A stretch of DNA of 64,000 bases. Origin: Anaerocolumna chitinilytica (lineage in GTDB: Bacteria > Bacillota > Clostridia > Lachnospirales > Lachnospiraceae). Location: assembly GCF_014218355.1 (NCBI RefSeq), contig NZ_AP023368.1, forward strand, positions 5,457,501-5,521,500, read 5' to 3'. A program made the translations under genes and the position numbers. Below the pieces are notes generated by a model, which saw nothing but the letters and a program-made list of their open reading frames with translations, had not been told where the DNA came from and searched no databases. Shown here in pieces: positions 1 to 9,872 of the stretch (positions within the stretch are counted from its first letter, which is position 1; every line of letters begins with the position of its first letter).

Positions 1-2
1 TT

Positions 3-1760
3 CTATAATTCAAACTGATTAACTTCCTCTAATAACCGGGTGGATAATTCCTTTAGTTTATTCGTTTGCGTCATAACTTCTTCCATTTGTGCAAGCTGTT
101 CTTCAGAGGATGCAGATACTTCTTCAGCCGCAGCTGATGTCTCCTGGGTTGAATCTGTAATATCTCCCATGATTCTTATAATTTCATTTTTACCATTTCT
201 CATGGAATTACTCTCTTTATTAATTTTCTCTACATGATCGACCAACTCTTTTAAGGCATCCTGAATTTCTTCAAAAGCTTTTCTCGTACTATCTACAGCC
301 AGGTTTTGTTCTTTTTCCACAGCCTCAACCTTTTCCATTGTTGCAGTGGATACTACAGCATAATCCTGAATTTCTTTGATGATTCCTTTAATCTCTTCCA
401 CGGATTTATTGGATTCTTCCGCTAGTTTTCTGATTTCATCCGCAACTACTGAAAAGCCCTTACCGGCTTCCCCTGCTCTGGCGGCCTCAATAGATGCATT
501 CAAAGCAAGCAAATTGGTCTGTCCTGCAATCTGAGTTATGGTTTCGGCAATTACACTTATTTTTTCAGTACTCATCTTTACCTGTATGGTTGCTCTTCCA
601 ATTTCAGAAATTGCTTCATTCCCCTTATTATTGGCTTTCATAAGGTCTTCAATCACACCGATACCATCCCGGCTTAAGCTGCTGGTCCGTTCAGCCATAT
701 CATCCGTCGAGAAGGCTTCCTCTGCTACTGCCTCAATTCCTTCGGCCAGCATTCCTACTTTGTCCGATGCCGACTGGGTATTCATGGCCTCATCTCCAAC
801 TGCCTGGGCCACTTCCTGAATCGTTATTGCAACCTCATTGATTGCTCTCTTTGTTTCATCGGTTATCTTAGTAAGGAAGTCCGAGGAATCCATAACTTCT
901 TTGGAGGACTCCTTCACTGTGCCAATCAAACGCCTGATATTCATTAACATGGTATTATAGGCCTGAGACAACGCACCAATCTCATCCTTATTCTTAACAT
1001 GGATTTCCGTCAGGGACAGATTTCCCTTTGACATTTGATCCAGGGTATTGCTGATTGTTTTTAAAGGTTTTGCAATGTGAGCGGCAAAAAGAATGATAAC
1101 CGCAATACCGGATACCAAGGCTATTCCCATTACAATCAGGAGCATTTTCAGGAGATTATAGGAGCCCTGGTTAAAGTCATTCATGTAGGTGCCTGCCGCA
1201 ACAATCCATCCCCAGTCTTTATCATATTCCTGATATGTAATCTTCTTGCCAAGGGTATCACTGCCGGGCAGGGTCCATGTATAGGTAACATATCCCCCGC
1301 CTGACATGGCAGTCTTGATTTGCTTCTGTACAATATACACTCCGCTTCCGCTCTTATCTTTCGTCTCCCATACATTCTGTCCTTCCAATGAAGGATGAGC
1401 TACTTCAAGACCTTTTTCATCGTATACAAAAAAGTACCCGTTATCTCCAAGATTGATATTCTTATTAATGGGACGCTTTCCTTCGCTGTCTTTTTCCCCA
1501 AGCAAATATTGTTTAACAGCTTCTTGTGCATCCTCAGCAGAAATATAACCTGCTTCCACTGCTTTTTTCTTATCCTCTATCATCATCATTGCCTGATGGA
1601 CACTATTCTTTAAGATAACTTTTCCCTTATCGTCCAGTTCTCCCTTTGATACGAAATATCCGGTGATAATAGCAACTGATAAAGGTATTATCAATAATAC
1701 GGACGTAATGATAATTAACTTAAGCCTTAGGGTAAATCGTATCTTCTTCTCTTTTTTCAT
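3..1760 (-). CDS. Methyl-accepting chemotaxis protein with extracellular Cache domain
   Basis: A membrane chemoreceptor that would relay an extracellular ligand signal to CheA/CheW. The 585-residue protein has a TM helix near residues 13-33, an extracellular single-Cache-like domain (about 40-200, with the stretch [13 protein letters not shown]), a second TM near 206-228, a HAMP linker, and a long coiled-coil signalling domain whose hairpin tip is visible as [20 protein letters not shown]. The ATG follows AGGAGG at normal spacing and lies only 15 bp after the glycogen phosphorylase stop, so the two are probably cotranscribed. The ligand cannot be read from sequence; linkage to glycogen breakdown is context only. 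Confidence 0.93.
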   Translation of the reverse strand: MKKEKKIRFTLRLKLIIITSVLLIIPLSVAIITGYFVSKGELDDKGKVILKNSVHQAMMMIEDKKKAVEAGYISAEDAQEAVKQYLLGEKDSEGKRPINKNINLGDNGYFFVYDEKGLEVAHPSLEGQNVWETKDKSGSGVYIVQKQIKTAMSGGGYVTYTWTLPGSDTLGKKITYQEYDKDWGWIVAAGTYMNDFNQGSYNLLKMLLIVMGIALVSGIAVIILFAAHIAKPLKTISNTLDQMSKGNLSLTEIHVKNKDEIGALSQAYNTMLMNIRRLIGTVKESSKEVMDSSDFLTKITDETKRAINEVAITIQEVAQAVGDEAMNTQSASDKVGMLAEGIEAVAEEAFSTDDMAERTSSLSRDGIGVIEDLMKANNKGNEAISEIGRATIQVKMSTEKISVIAETITQIAGQTNLLALNASIEAARAGEAGKGFSVVADEIRKLAEESNKSVEEIKGIIKEIQDYAVVSTATMEKVEAVEKEQNLAVDSTRKAFEEIQDALKELVDHVEKINKESNSMRNGKNEIIRIMGDITDSTQETSAAAEEVSASSEEQLAQMEEVMTQTNKLKELSTRLLEEVNQFEL

Positions 1761-1775
1761 ATGTGCCTCCTGATT

Positions 1776-4220
1776 TTATAAGTGTACTTTATTTAGGTGC
1801 CAGATGTCTCTAACGTACTCTTCAATTGTCCGGTCTGATGAGAATTTTCCGCACTTAGCAGTATTTCTCATGGCTGCCCTTGCCCAGCTCTCTTTCTTAA
1901 GATACGCTTTCTCAACCTCTTTCTGGGCTTCTAAATACGACTTAAAATCCTTTAGGATGAAATATCTGTCAGCAGGTTCTCCCCCTCTTCCTGCCAGCAA
2001 AGAATCGTAAAGCGTTGCAAATAATGACTTATCCGTACTGTAAGTTCCATCCACCAGCTGGTCTACCACACGTTTCATATCCTTATCGGAATTATACAGT
2101 TCTCTTGGGCTGTATCCTCCATGTTGTTCATACTCGATTACTTCATCAGAATGAAGGCCAAAGAGAAAAACATTTTCTGCTCCTGCTTCTTCTACAATCT
2201 CTACATTGGCTCCGTCCAGAGTTCCAAGTGTTAACGCGCCGTTTAACATAAATTTCATATTGCCGGTACCGGAAGCTTCCTTACTGGCTGTTGATATCTG
2301 CTCAGATACATCGGCTGCGGCAAAAATGATCTCTGCGTTGGATACCCTGTAATTCTCTATAAATATTATCTTTATTTTATCCTGTATGGTTTCATCGTTA
2401 TTTACAACCTCAGCCACACTGTTTATAAGCTTAATAATTGCCTTTGCTCTTTCATAACCGGCAGATGCTTTAGCGCCAAAGATAAAGGTTCTCGGATAGA
2501 ATTCCATCTCAGGATTACTTTTGAGCTGATTATACAGATACATTACGTGCAAAATATTAAGAAGCTGCCTTTTATATTCATGAAGTCTTTTTACCTGCAC
2601 ATCAAAGATTGAATCCGGATTTACTATAATCCCGTTCTTTTCCTTGATATAGGCTGCAAGCCTTACCTTATTCTTGTACTTAATCTCCATGAATTCTTTT
2701 CGGCTTTGTTCATCCTCTATATATGGCAACAGTTTCTCCATCTGAGAGAGGTCTGTAATCCAGCCGTCTCCGATTTTCCCGGTTATCCAGGAGGCTAAGA
2801 GGGGATTGCCGTGAAGCAAAAACCTTCGTTGGGTAATACCATTTGTCTTATTGTTGAATTTCCAGGGAAACATCTCATAGAAATCCTTTAACTCTTGTTT
2901 CATTAATATCTCTGTATGCAGTTTAGCCACACCGTTTACAGAAAAACTTCCCACAATAGCAAGGTTAGCCATTCTTACCTGTCCGTCATAAAGAATAGCC
3001 ATCTTCTCTATCTTCTTTGCTTCAGAAGGGTATTCTGAGAGAATCTGCATAATAAATCTGCGGTTAATCTCTTCTACTATCTGATAGATTCTGGGCAGAA
3101 GCTTCTTAAACAGGTCAATGGGCCATTTCTCAAGTGCTTCCGACATAATTGTGTGATTGGTGTAAGCACAGGTCTTTGATGTAATTTCCCAAGCTTCCTC
3201 CCAGCCAAGATAGTAATCATCAAGAAGTATTCTCATTAATTCCGGAACCGTTACCGTGGGATGAGTGTCATTGAGCTGGAAGACCACCTTTTCATAAAGC
3301 TTATGAATATCCTCATGTGCTTCCATGTACTTTGCCACAGCCCTCTGGATACTAGCTGAGACAAAGAAATACTGCTGCTTTAAGCGGAGTTCTTTTCCGG
3401 CTATATGGTTATCGTTGGGATAGAGCACCTCACAGATGGTCCTGGCAAGATTCTGCTGCTCAACTGCCTTTTGGTATTCTCCCTTATCAAAAGAATCCAG
3501 ATTAAAGGTGTCAATGGCCTCTGCATCCCAGATACGAAGAGTATTCACCACATGGTTCCCATAACCCAGGATGGGCATATCATATGGAATTGCACGGACT
3601 GACTGATAATCCTCCTGTATAAACCGGTCATTACCAAATTCATCCCGAATCATTCTTACATAACCGCCAAATTTAATGGTAGTGGCATATTCACTTCTTT
3701 TAATTTCAAAGGGGTTGCCATTCTTTAGCCAGTTATCCGGTACCTCTACCTGGTAACCATTTTCTATTCTTTGTTCAAACATCCCATATTTATAACGGAT
3801 ACCGCATCCATAAGCCGGGTAGCCAAGAGTGGAGAGGGAATCCAGAAAGCAGGCTGCAAGCCTTCCAAGACCGCCGTTTCCAAGAGCCGCATCCGGCTCT
3901 TCATCCTCTATATTTTCCAGGTCATAACCCAGTTCCTCCAATACCTCCCGGATGGATGAATCCGCTTTCAAATTGGTAATCATATTTCCTAAAGCCCTTC
4001 CTACTAAGAATTCCATGGAAAGGTAATAAACTGTCTTTAAATCCTGCTCTTCATAAGCCTTATGCGTTTCCAGCCAGTCATCTATAATCATGTTTTTTAC
4101 TGTATAGGCCACGCCTTGGTATACCTGCTGTTTGGTGGCATCTTCAATAGGTCTTCGAAAAAATACACCGATATATTCTTCTACATTCTTAATAAATTCC
4201 TTCTTATCAAATTCCTGCAT
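1776..4220 (-). CDS. glgP: Glycogen/starch phosphorylase
   Basis: Phosphorolyses alpha-1,4-glucans to glucose-1-phosphate in the cytoplasm. Length (814 aa) is normal for family GT35. Diagnostic stretches include EDEEPDAALGNGGLGRLAAC near the N-terminus, QLNDTHPT, VKRLHEYKRQLLN, and the PLP site EASGTGNMKFMLNG, with the cofactor lysine at about residue 656. The ATG follows AGGAGGATAT. It is the first gene of a probable two-gene unit with the downstream chemoreceptor. Glycogen phosphorylase and maltodextrin phosphorylase cannot be told apart by eye. Confidence 0.95.
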   Translation of the reverse strand: MQEFDKKEFIKNVEEYIGVFFRRPIEDATKQQVYQGVAYTVKNMIIDDWLETHKAYEEQDLKTVYYLSMEFLVGRALGNMITNLKADSSIREVLEELGYDLENIEDEEPDAALGNGGLGRLAACFLDSLSTLGYPAYGCGIRYKYGMFEQRIENGYQVEVPDNWLKNGNPFEIKRSEYATTIKFGGYVRMIRDEFGNDRFIQEDYQSVRAIPYDMPILGYGNHVVNTLRIWDAEAIDTFNLDSFDKGEYQKAVEQQNLARTICEVLYPNDNHIAGKELRLKQQYFFVSASIQRAVAKYMEAHEDIHKLYEKVVFQLNDTHPTVTVPELMRILLDDYYLGWEEAWEITSKTCAYTNHTIMSEALEKWPIDLFKKLLPRIYQIVEEINRRFIMQILSEYPSEAKKIEKMAILYDGQVRMANLAIVGSFSVNGVAKLHTEILMKQELKDFYEMFPWKFNNKTNGITQRRFLLHGNPLLASWITGKIGDGWITDLSQMEKLLPYIEDEQSRKEFMEIKYKNKVRLAAYIKEKNGIIVNPDSIFDVQVKRLHEYKRQLLNILHVMYLYNQLKSNPEMEFYPRTFIFGAKASAGYERAKAIIKLINSVAEVVNNDETIQDKIKIIFIENYRVSNAEIIFAAADVSEQISTASKEASGTGNMKFMLNGALTLGTLDGANVEIVEEAGAENVFLFGLHSDEVIEYEQHGGYSPRELYNSDKDMKRVVDQLVDGTYSTDKSLFATLYDSLLAGRGGEPADRYFILKDFKSYLEAQKEVEKAYLKKESWARAAMRNTAKCGKFSSDRTIEEYVRDIWHLNKVHL

Positions 4221-4305
4221 ATATCCTCCTATCTGTCAGCACCATGGTAGCATCTGCATTTCTCTTTCGTACTGCAACACCAATCCAACGTTTTTAGTTA
4301 TTCAC

Positions 4306-4335
4306 ATTATATCTTATGCATTACCTGCTACACAA
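4306..4335 (-). promoter_or_regulatory. Candidate sigma-A promoter for glgP
   Basis: On the minus strand TTGTGT is followed after 18 bases by a perfect TATAAT, about 85 bp before the glgP start. The -35 box is poor, so confidence is modest. Confidence 0.4.
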
Positions 4336-4456
4336 GAGAAAACTTTAAGACAATAAAAACAGCCATATAAAGGTATTTTGTCCACATATACAACTACAAT
4401 ACTATCTTACCTGTACATATTGATATAGTAATATCCTACTAATTGCTCGATTTGCC

Positions 4457-4484
4457 TTACAACCTTATTTTAATATGGTATAAT
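4457..4484 (+). promoter_or_regulatory. Candidate sigma-A promoter for the 4562 gene
   Basis: TTACAA, 16-base spacer, TATAAT, ending 78 bp before the chosen start codon. Confidence 0.5.
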
Positions 4485-4561
4485 AAAAAAGCGTATCTTG
4501 CTTTAAGCAAGTAAAATAGGTGGGAGTTGGTATAGACCTCCCAAGAAGAAAAGAGGTTAAC

Positions 4562-5722
4562 ATGGAACAAAACTACTTAAGAAAAATCATTCGAAAAAAC
4601 GCATGGAGCCCTATGTTTATAAGCCTTGTCTTTGTATTCATAGCCCTTGCAGGCTTCCTTAGCGAATCAGAGAAATGGAGCACCTTATTTACTCCTTTGG
4701 CAGAAGGAACCAGCGTTACTGGAATTCAGGACCTTTATGCGAAGGATAAATATTACTTCCAGTTAAAGAATGCCGATATTTATTTTCTGGATTATGCCAT
4801 TTACAGTTATGATACTGTTAATGGCGTTAAGACCAGTGAGGAAAAGTTATCCCAGGTGTATGGTATAATCTATTATGATGACGGTTATCTTCTGGCACTG
4901 CTGCCAAAGGATTATCTTGATATGTCCGATGAAGAATTAAGCTCTGTAACTGCAGTAGCCAACCTGCAAGCTCTAGGCGATGACCAGTACCATCAGGAAG
5001 CTTATGAAGAAATGATTACAAGTCTGAGCAAAGCCTACAAAGTAGATCCTTCCACAGTACGGGAGAGCATACCTGAAATCTGTGTAACCCTCACAGAACA
5101 TGGACGTCTGGGCGACCAGTTTCTCTTCCTGGTTATGGGGTTAATACTATTGATATCCGCCTCCGTATTCATCTATCAGCTTTTAATTAAGATAAATTAC
5201 AAATATTCCGGTTTTTATAAAAAGCTCGCAAAAATCGGCAATCCAGAAGATATTGAATATCGTATTAACAGTGAAATAGCCGGCGAACGTTATCTCTATA
5301 TGTCCGTCTTGAGACCTGCGGCTTACACCGGACTGATTACCACGGATTATATAATCGGCAAGATTAATCATCCTCTTGCAATTCATCCAACCAGGGATTT
5401 AATCTGGGTACATTTAAATACCGTTAAGCATAAATCCCACTTTATTACTATAAGCAAGTCCTATCAAATACTATTCTACTTTAAAGATATGAAATCACCT
5501 ATATCCATCAATTTTCCGAAAGCAGCTATTGCAACAGAGCTGATTGAAAAAATAGCAACCACACTGCCTGTAATGTGCGGCTATTCCGATGATCTTAAGA
5601 AGCTCTATAAAAAAGACTATACTGCCTTTGTAAACCTCGCTCTTTCGCGAAAACATGAGCTCGAACATATGGAAGATAATCTTAATAGTGATAACACTCA
5701 GGAAACAACTGATCAGTATTAA
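4562..5722 (+). CDS. Two-TM membrane protein of unknown function
   Basis: I do not recognise this family with certainty. The start chosen is the ATG preceded by AAAGAGG (MEQNYLRK), not the in-frame ATG 42 bp upstream, giving 386 residues. A TM helix lies near residues 18-36, followed by about 150 extracellular residues, a second TM near 190-212 (FLFLVMGLILLISASVFIYQ), and a cytoplasmic domain of about 170 residues with alternating hydrophobic strands (RDLIWVHLNTVKHKSHFITI), which could be a PH-like fold. It stands alone between glgP (divergent) and ileS (convergent), with its own promoter and a strong terminator. Confidence 0.8.
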   Translation: MEQNYLRKIIRKNAWSPMFISLVFVFIALAGFLSESEKWSTLFTPLAEGTSVTGIQDLYAKDKYYFQLKNADIYFLDYAIYSYDTVNGVKTSEEKLSQVYGIIYYDDGYLLALLPKDYLDMSDEELSSVTAVANLQALGDDQYHQEAYEEMITSLSKAYKVDPSTVRESIPEICVTLTEHGRLGDQFLFLVMGLILLISASVFIYQLLIKINYKYSGFYKKLAKIGNPEDIEYRINSEIAGERYLYMSVLRPAAYTGLITTDYIIGKINHPLAIHPTRDLIWVHLNTVKHKSHFITISKSYQILFYFKDMKSPISINFPKAAIATELIEKIATTLPVMCGYSDDLKKLYKKDYTAFVNLALSRKHELEHMEDNLNSDNTQETTDQY

Positions 5723-5745
5723 CTAATCCTGTACGAAGCAAACAA

Positions 5746-5803
5746 AGGCTGTTGTAAAGGAATCCTGCTAAGCAGGACCTCCTTTTACAACAGCCTCATT
5801 TTT
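5746..5803. terminator. Strong bidirectional terminator
   Basis: A long near-perfect hairpin (arms AGGCTGTTGTAAAGGA and TCCTTTTACAACAGCCT with a small inner hairpin CCTGCT/AGCAGG) followed by CATTTTTG on the plus strand. It separates the convergent 4562 gene and ileS. Confidence 0.85.
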
Positions 5804-5810
5804 GATCTAT

Positions 5811-8800
5811 TTATTTCTTTACTACTCCAAGAACTACATTCTCACCGTTAATATTCCACTCTTTCGTAAAGCCCTTGCTGTCTTCGAAGACTTCAACAGC
5901 CAAAACCTCAGATTTGATCTCTGCCATATTTCTATCAAAGATTCCTTTGATGACCTCATTCCCTTTATGATAAACCAGAATGTGATCCATTACTTCAAAT
6001 CCTGCATCTTTTCTCATGGTCTGAATCTTACTGATGATTTCTCTTACAAAGCCTTCTTCAATCAATTCAGGTGTTAAGCCGGTATCCAGAACTACAGTTA
6101 TTCCTTTATCGGAATCAGATACAAACCCTTCCGTCTGAGCTGCTTCAATTAACAGGTCATCCTTTTCCAGGTAGCTGTCGGTTCCCTCTATGGTTACTTT
6201 AAGCTTTCCGGTAGTATTGATTTCATCCATTGCTTCATTACCGTTAAGTCCGGCAAGAATTCCACGAAGCGCGCCAATCTGCTTACCAAACTTCGGACCT
6301 AATGTCTTTAGCTGAGGTTTAAAGCTGTAAGAAGTAAAGTTTCTGACATCCTGTGTGAAGATTACTTTCTTTACATTTAACTCTTCTTCAATGATATTAA
6401 GGTAGAATGAAGGAAGACCTTCTGCTTTTTCACCCTTTTCATCAAGATAGCTATAATCAGCCTTAACGTACATAGTGCCGATAGGCTGCCTGTTCTTGAT
6501 ATTTGCCGTATTACGGCAGGCACGGCCTAATACAACGATTTCGAGGAGTGCTTCCATGTTCTTCTCAAGTTCTTTGTCTATATATTCCTCTTTATAGGAA
6601 GGAAATTCACACAAATGAATACTCTGAGGAGCTTCTTTATCAATCTTCACCACCAGGTTACGATAGATATCTTCTGTCATGTAAGGTATAAAAGGAGCAG
6701 ATATCTTTGCTAATGTAACCAAAGTAGTATAGAGGGTCATATAAGCATTAATCTTATCCTGTTCCATTCCCTTTGCCCAGAAGCGCTCTCTACTTCTTCT
6801 TACATACCAGTTGCTCATCTCGTCTACAAAATCGTCAAGGAGTCTTGCTGCCTCTGTAATACGGTAGCTTTCCAGGTGACTGTCTACGGTCTTAACAAGA
6901 GTGTTTAACTTAGAGAGCATCCATTTATCCATAACGGACAGCTTCTCATAGTCAAGGGTATATTTTGTAGCATCGAATTCATCGATATTGGCATAGAGTA
7001 CGAAGAATGCATAGGTATTCCAGAAGGTTCCCATGAATTTTCTCTGTCCTTCCGTCACTGCTCCGCTGTGGAAACGATTAGGCAGCCATAGGGCACTGTT
7101 AACATAGAAGTACCAACGTACTGCATCGGCTCCGTGTTCGGAGAGGGTTTCAAAAGGATCCACTGCATTACCTTTGGACTTAGACATTTTCTGTCCATTC
7201 TCATCCTGAACGTGCCCAAGAACGATAACATTCTTATAAGGGGATTTCTCAAATATCAGGGTAGAGATAGCAAGCAGGGAATAGAACCAGCCTCTGGTCT
7301 GGTCAACCGCTTCACTGATAAAGTCAGCAGGGAAATTCTTATCGAACATTTCCTTGTTTTCAAATGGATAATGCCATTGAGCAAAAGGCATGGAACCGGA
7401 ATCAAACCAGCAGTCAATTACGGGTTTTACTCGCTTCATTTCCTTACCGCATTCCGGACACTTAATGGTTACCGCGTCGATGAATGGTCTGTGAAGCTCA
7501 ATATTATCCGGGCAGTTATAAGACATGGACTTTAACTCCTCAATGCTTCCGATAGCATGACGGTGTCCGTCCTCACATTCCCAGATGTTAAGGGGTGTTC
7601 CCCAGTAACGATCACGGCTGATACCCCAGTCCTGAACATTCTTAATCCAGTCTCCGAATCTTCCCTGTCCGATACTCTCCGGCATCCAGTTAATGGTGTT
7701 ATTGTTGGCTACCAGCTGATCTTTTACCTCTGTCATCTTAATGAACCAGGAATCTCTTGCATAGTAAATAAGCGGTGTATCACAACGCCAGCAGTGAGGA
7801 TAGCTGTGTTCGAATTTTAAGGTCTTAAATAACAGGTTTTTGGAAGCGAGTAATTTGATAATCCCTTCATCTGCCTTTTTACAGAACATTCCGGCAAAAT
7901 CTGTTACTTCCGGCTTCATCTCACCTTTTCCGTCTACTAACTGTACGAAGGGCAGGTCATATCTGCGGCCTACATTGGCATCATCCTCACCAAAGGCAGG
8001 AGCAATATGAACAACACCGGTACCATCTGTTAAAGTTACATAGGTGTCACAGGTTACATAGTAAGCCTTCTTATCCGGCGTTACATAGTCAAATAAAGGC
8101 TCATACTCTTTATATTCAAGGTCTGTACCTACATAGGTCTCTTCTACGGTATATTCACCATCGATAACAGACAAAAGCGCTTCCGCCAGAATGTACTTCT
8201 CTGTTCTTACGGCTTCTCTGTCTTCACTGTCCGCTTTTATGATATCTCCCTTGGCATTTAAGTTTACAGAGACTTTCACATAGGTTTCTACCGGATTCAC
8301 GCAAAGAGCTACGTTAGAAGGAAGTGTCCAGGGAGTAGTAGTCCAGGCAAGAATGTATTCATTTTCCTCTCCCTTTACACGGAACTTGGCGATAGCGGAT
8401 TTTTCTTTTACATCCTTATAGCCCATTGCTACTTCATTACTGGAAAGAGGTGTTCCGCATCTCGGACAATAGGGTACAATCTTAAAGCCTTTGTATAACA
8501 GCCCTTTTTCCCAAATCTGCTTTAAGGCCCACCATTCGGATTCAATAAAGTTGTTATCATAGGTAACATAAGGATCTTCCATATCTACCCAGTATCCTAC
8601 AGTTTCGGAGAAATCCTCCCACATACCCTTGTACTTCCATACACTTTCCTTACACTCATGGATAAAGGGTTCAAGACCGTATTCTTCAATCTGTTCTTTC
8701 CCATCAAGACCTAGCTTTTTCTCAACTTCTAACTCCACAGGCAATCCGTGGGTATCCCAGCCGGCCTTTCTTAAAACGTTATAACCCTTCATAGTACGGT

Positions 8801-9011
8801 ATCTGGGTATAATATCTTTAATAACCCTGGTTAAAACGTGACCGATATGTGGCTTTCCGTTAGCTGTCGGGGGGCCGTCATAAAAGGTATAGGGTTTTCC
8901 GTTTTTTCTTTCTTCAATGGTCTTCTCAAAGATTTTTTCATTCTTCCAGAATTTCAGTACTTCTTTTTCACGTTCTACAAAGTTCAGATTCGTAGAGACC
9001 TTATCGTACAT
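5811..9011 (-). CDS. ileS: Isoleucyl-tRNA synthetase, long (type 2-like) form
   Basis: Charges tRNA-Ile. The 1066-residue length, the class I signature PPTANGKPHIGHVL near residue 48 and the KMSKS loop (GQKMSKSKGNAVDPF) are clear, as are the editing domain region (WTTTPWTLPSN) and zinc-type pairs such as YCPRCGTPL. The long C-terminal region resembles the eukaryote-like type 2 IleRS, a group known for reduced mupirocin sensitivity; this subtype call is from length and general pattern. The ATG follows GAAGGAGG. Expression is controlled by the T-box leader upstream. Confidence 0.97.
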   Translation of the reverse strand: MYDKVSTNLNFVEREKEVLKFWKNEKIFEKTIEERKNGKPYTFYDGPPTANGKPHIGHVLTRVIKDIIPRYRTMKGYNVLRKAGWDTHGLPVELEVEKKLGLDGKEQIEEYGLEPFIHECKESVWKYKGMWEDFSETVGYWVDMEDPYVTYDNNFIESEWWALKQIWEKGLLYKGFKIVPYCPRCGTPLSSNEVAMGYKDVKEKSAIAKFRVKGEENEYILAWTTTPWTLPSNVALCVNPVETYVKVSVNLNAKGDIIKADSEDREAVRTEKYILAEALLSVIDGEYTVEETYVGTDLEYKEYEPLFDYVTPDKKAYYVTCDTYVTLTDGTGVVHIAPAFGEDDANVGRRYDLPFVQLVDGKGEMKPEVTDFAGMFCKKADEGIIKLLASKNLLFKTLKFEHSYPHCWRCDTPLIYYARDSWFIKMTEVKDQLVANNNTINWMPESIGQGRFGDWIKNVQDWGISRDRYWGTPLNIWECEDGHRHAIGSIEELKSMSYNCPDNIELHRPFIDAVTIKCPECGKEMKRVKPVIDCWFDSGSMPFAQWHYPFENKEMFDKNFPADFISEAVDQTRGWFYSLLAISTLIFEKSPYKNVIVLGHVQDENGQKMSKSKGNAVDPFETLSEHGADAVRWYFYVNSALWLPNRFHSGAVTEGQRKFMGTFWNTYAFFVLYANIDEFDATKYTLDYEKLSVMDKWMLSKLNTLVKTVDSHLESYRITEAARLLDDFVDEMSNWYVRRSRERFWAKGMEQDKINAYMTLYTTLVTLAKISAPFIPYMTEDIYRNLVVKIDKEAPQSIHLCEFPSYKEEYIDKELEKNMEALLEIVVLGRACRNTANIKNRQPIGTMYVKADYSYLDEKGEKAEGLPSFYLNIIEEELNVKKVIFTQDVRNFTSYSFKPQLKTLGPKFGKQIGALRGILAGLNGNEAMDEINTTGKLKVTIEGTDSYLEKDDLLIEAAQTEGFVSDSDKGITVVLDTGLTPELIEEGFVREIISKIQTMRKDAGFEVMDHILVYHKGNEVIKGIFDRNMAEIKSEVLAVEVFEDSKGFTKEWNINGENVVLGVVKK

Positions 9012-9059
9012 GTGATATCCTCCTTCACTTTATAACAAATAATCTAACTTCCATTTTGC

Positions 9060-9385
9060 CTCAAGCCTGTCTCTAGGTTACTAACCTAAGGGACGAGCTT
9101 ACCTTACGAATAAAAAAAGCTCCCATCCATAAACAGGATGAGAGCATTCGTGCTTCATTGTACCACCTATTTACATACGTTTCCTCTAGAGTTTTCCCTA
9201 AAAGGAACATGATATGCTTCTCTTTAACGACAGATACCGGCTCGGCTTACTGGCTGAAGGCTTTCGGCTTGCAACTTGGGAGTGATTTTCGTAAATCCGC
9301 TACTGGTACCAGGCTTTCACTCTCCCCGGCTCGCTTTGAGGTTCGCTGATTTCTACTCTCTCCGTCATAGTTTTTTTGTGATATT
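9060..9385 (-). promoter_or_regulatory. T-box riboswitch leader of ileS
   Basis: Read on the minus strand, the T-box core AGGTGGTACAATGAAGC (about 9151-9168) is followed by a terminator hairpin and seven T's (9112-9145; arms GCTCTCATCC and GGATGGGAGC). A long Stem I region lies upstream (about 9220-9385). A plausible Ile specifier ATC sits at 9233-9235, flanked by CCGGT and TGTCG. Uncharged tRNA-Ile would favour antitermination and ileS expression. Confidence 0.93.
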
Positions 9386-9404
9386 TATTATATTATAATT
9401 CATA

Positions 9405-9434
9405 ATAATAGTATAAAAATATTTAATTGTCAAT
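9405..9434 (-). promoter_or_regulatory. Candidate promoter for the ileS T-box transcript
   Basis: Perfect TTGACA (9434 to 9429), 18-base spacer, TATTAT (9410 to 9405) on the minus strand, just upstream of the T-box leader. Confidence 0.6.
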
Positions 9435-9474
9435 CTCAAAGTTCCGGGATTAATGAAAAGTCCATTAACCTATT

Positions 9475-9726
9475 TTATGCATTTTCTGTGTCAGGGTTTT
9501 CTTCCAGACTGCTTAGATATTCATCAAATTCCGTTTCCGATTCCTCATAATAAACATCAATGGAAGGTAAATTCAGTGCAAAGAAAAGTCCTAAGAGGGT
9601 CTTGGCGTCAAAATCGAAGGTCCCGCTCTGGGTCTTTACTCTGACATCCGTCTTGCACCTCTCTGCCTGGCGGTTGAACTCATAAAGATCATTTGCTTCT
9701 TGAAAAACAATAGTTTTCGTTTTCAT
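9475..9726 (-). CDS. HPr-like small protein lacking the catalytic histidine
   Basis: An 83-residue protein whose central segment (SGTFDFDAKTLLGLFFALN) matches the second half of the PTS phosphocarrier HPr, including the AKS-like turn around the regulatory serine position. The GLHARP segment carrying the phosphorylatable histidine is absent, and a Thr (DAKT) replaces the usual Ser. The C-terminus is strongly acidic. It therefore cannot be a normal PTS carrier and may be a regulatory or binding homologue. The ATG follows GGAAGGAG. It is probably monocistronic, since it has its own promoter. Confidence 0.8.
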   Translation of the reverse strand: MKTKTIVFQEANDLYEFNRQAERCKTDVRVKTQSGTFDFDAKTLLGLFFALNLPSIDVYYEESETEFDEYLSSLEENPDTENA

Positions 9727-9787
9727 TTCTTATTCTCCTTCCTTATATATAGTAATTTTCGTTCGGTCTACTTATGATGTCCTCTCT

Positions 9788-9816
9788 ATTATACTTTAAT
9801 CAGCCATTCAATACAA
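9788..9816 (-). promoter_or_regulatory. Candidate promoter for the HPr-like gene
   Basis: On the minus strand TTGTAT, 17-base spacer, TATAAT, with the -10 about 60 bp before the start codon. Confidence 0.5.
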
Positions 9817-9872
9817 TATGCACCTTCGGGATTTTCATTACAAATGCATGAAAAAACCTATTGGTAGCGGAC

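Larger units (their letters stand above)
4221..4561. other. Divergent intergenic region between glgP and the 4562 gene
   Basis: AT-rich 341-bp spacer containing back-to-back candidate sigma-A promoters for glgP (minus) and for the plus-strand gene. Apart from these no RNA gene, repeat or ORF is convincing here. Confidence 0.6.

Noticed and set aside
7134..7535. 133-codon plus-strand ORF inside ileS
   Set aside because: Antisense shadow of a highly conserved coding region, with no binding site or recognisable protein. The same applies to other long antisense frames inside ileS, the LRR genes, murI and metK.
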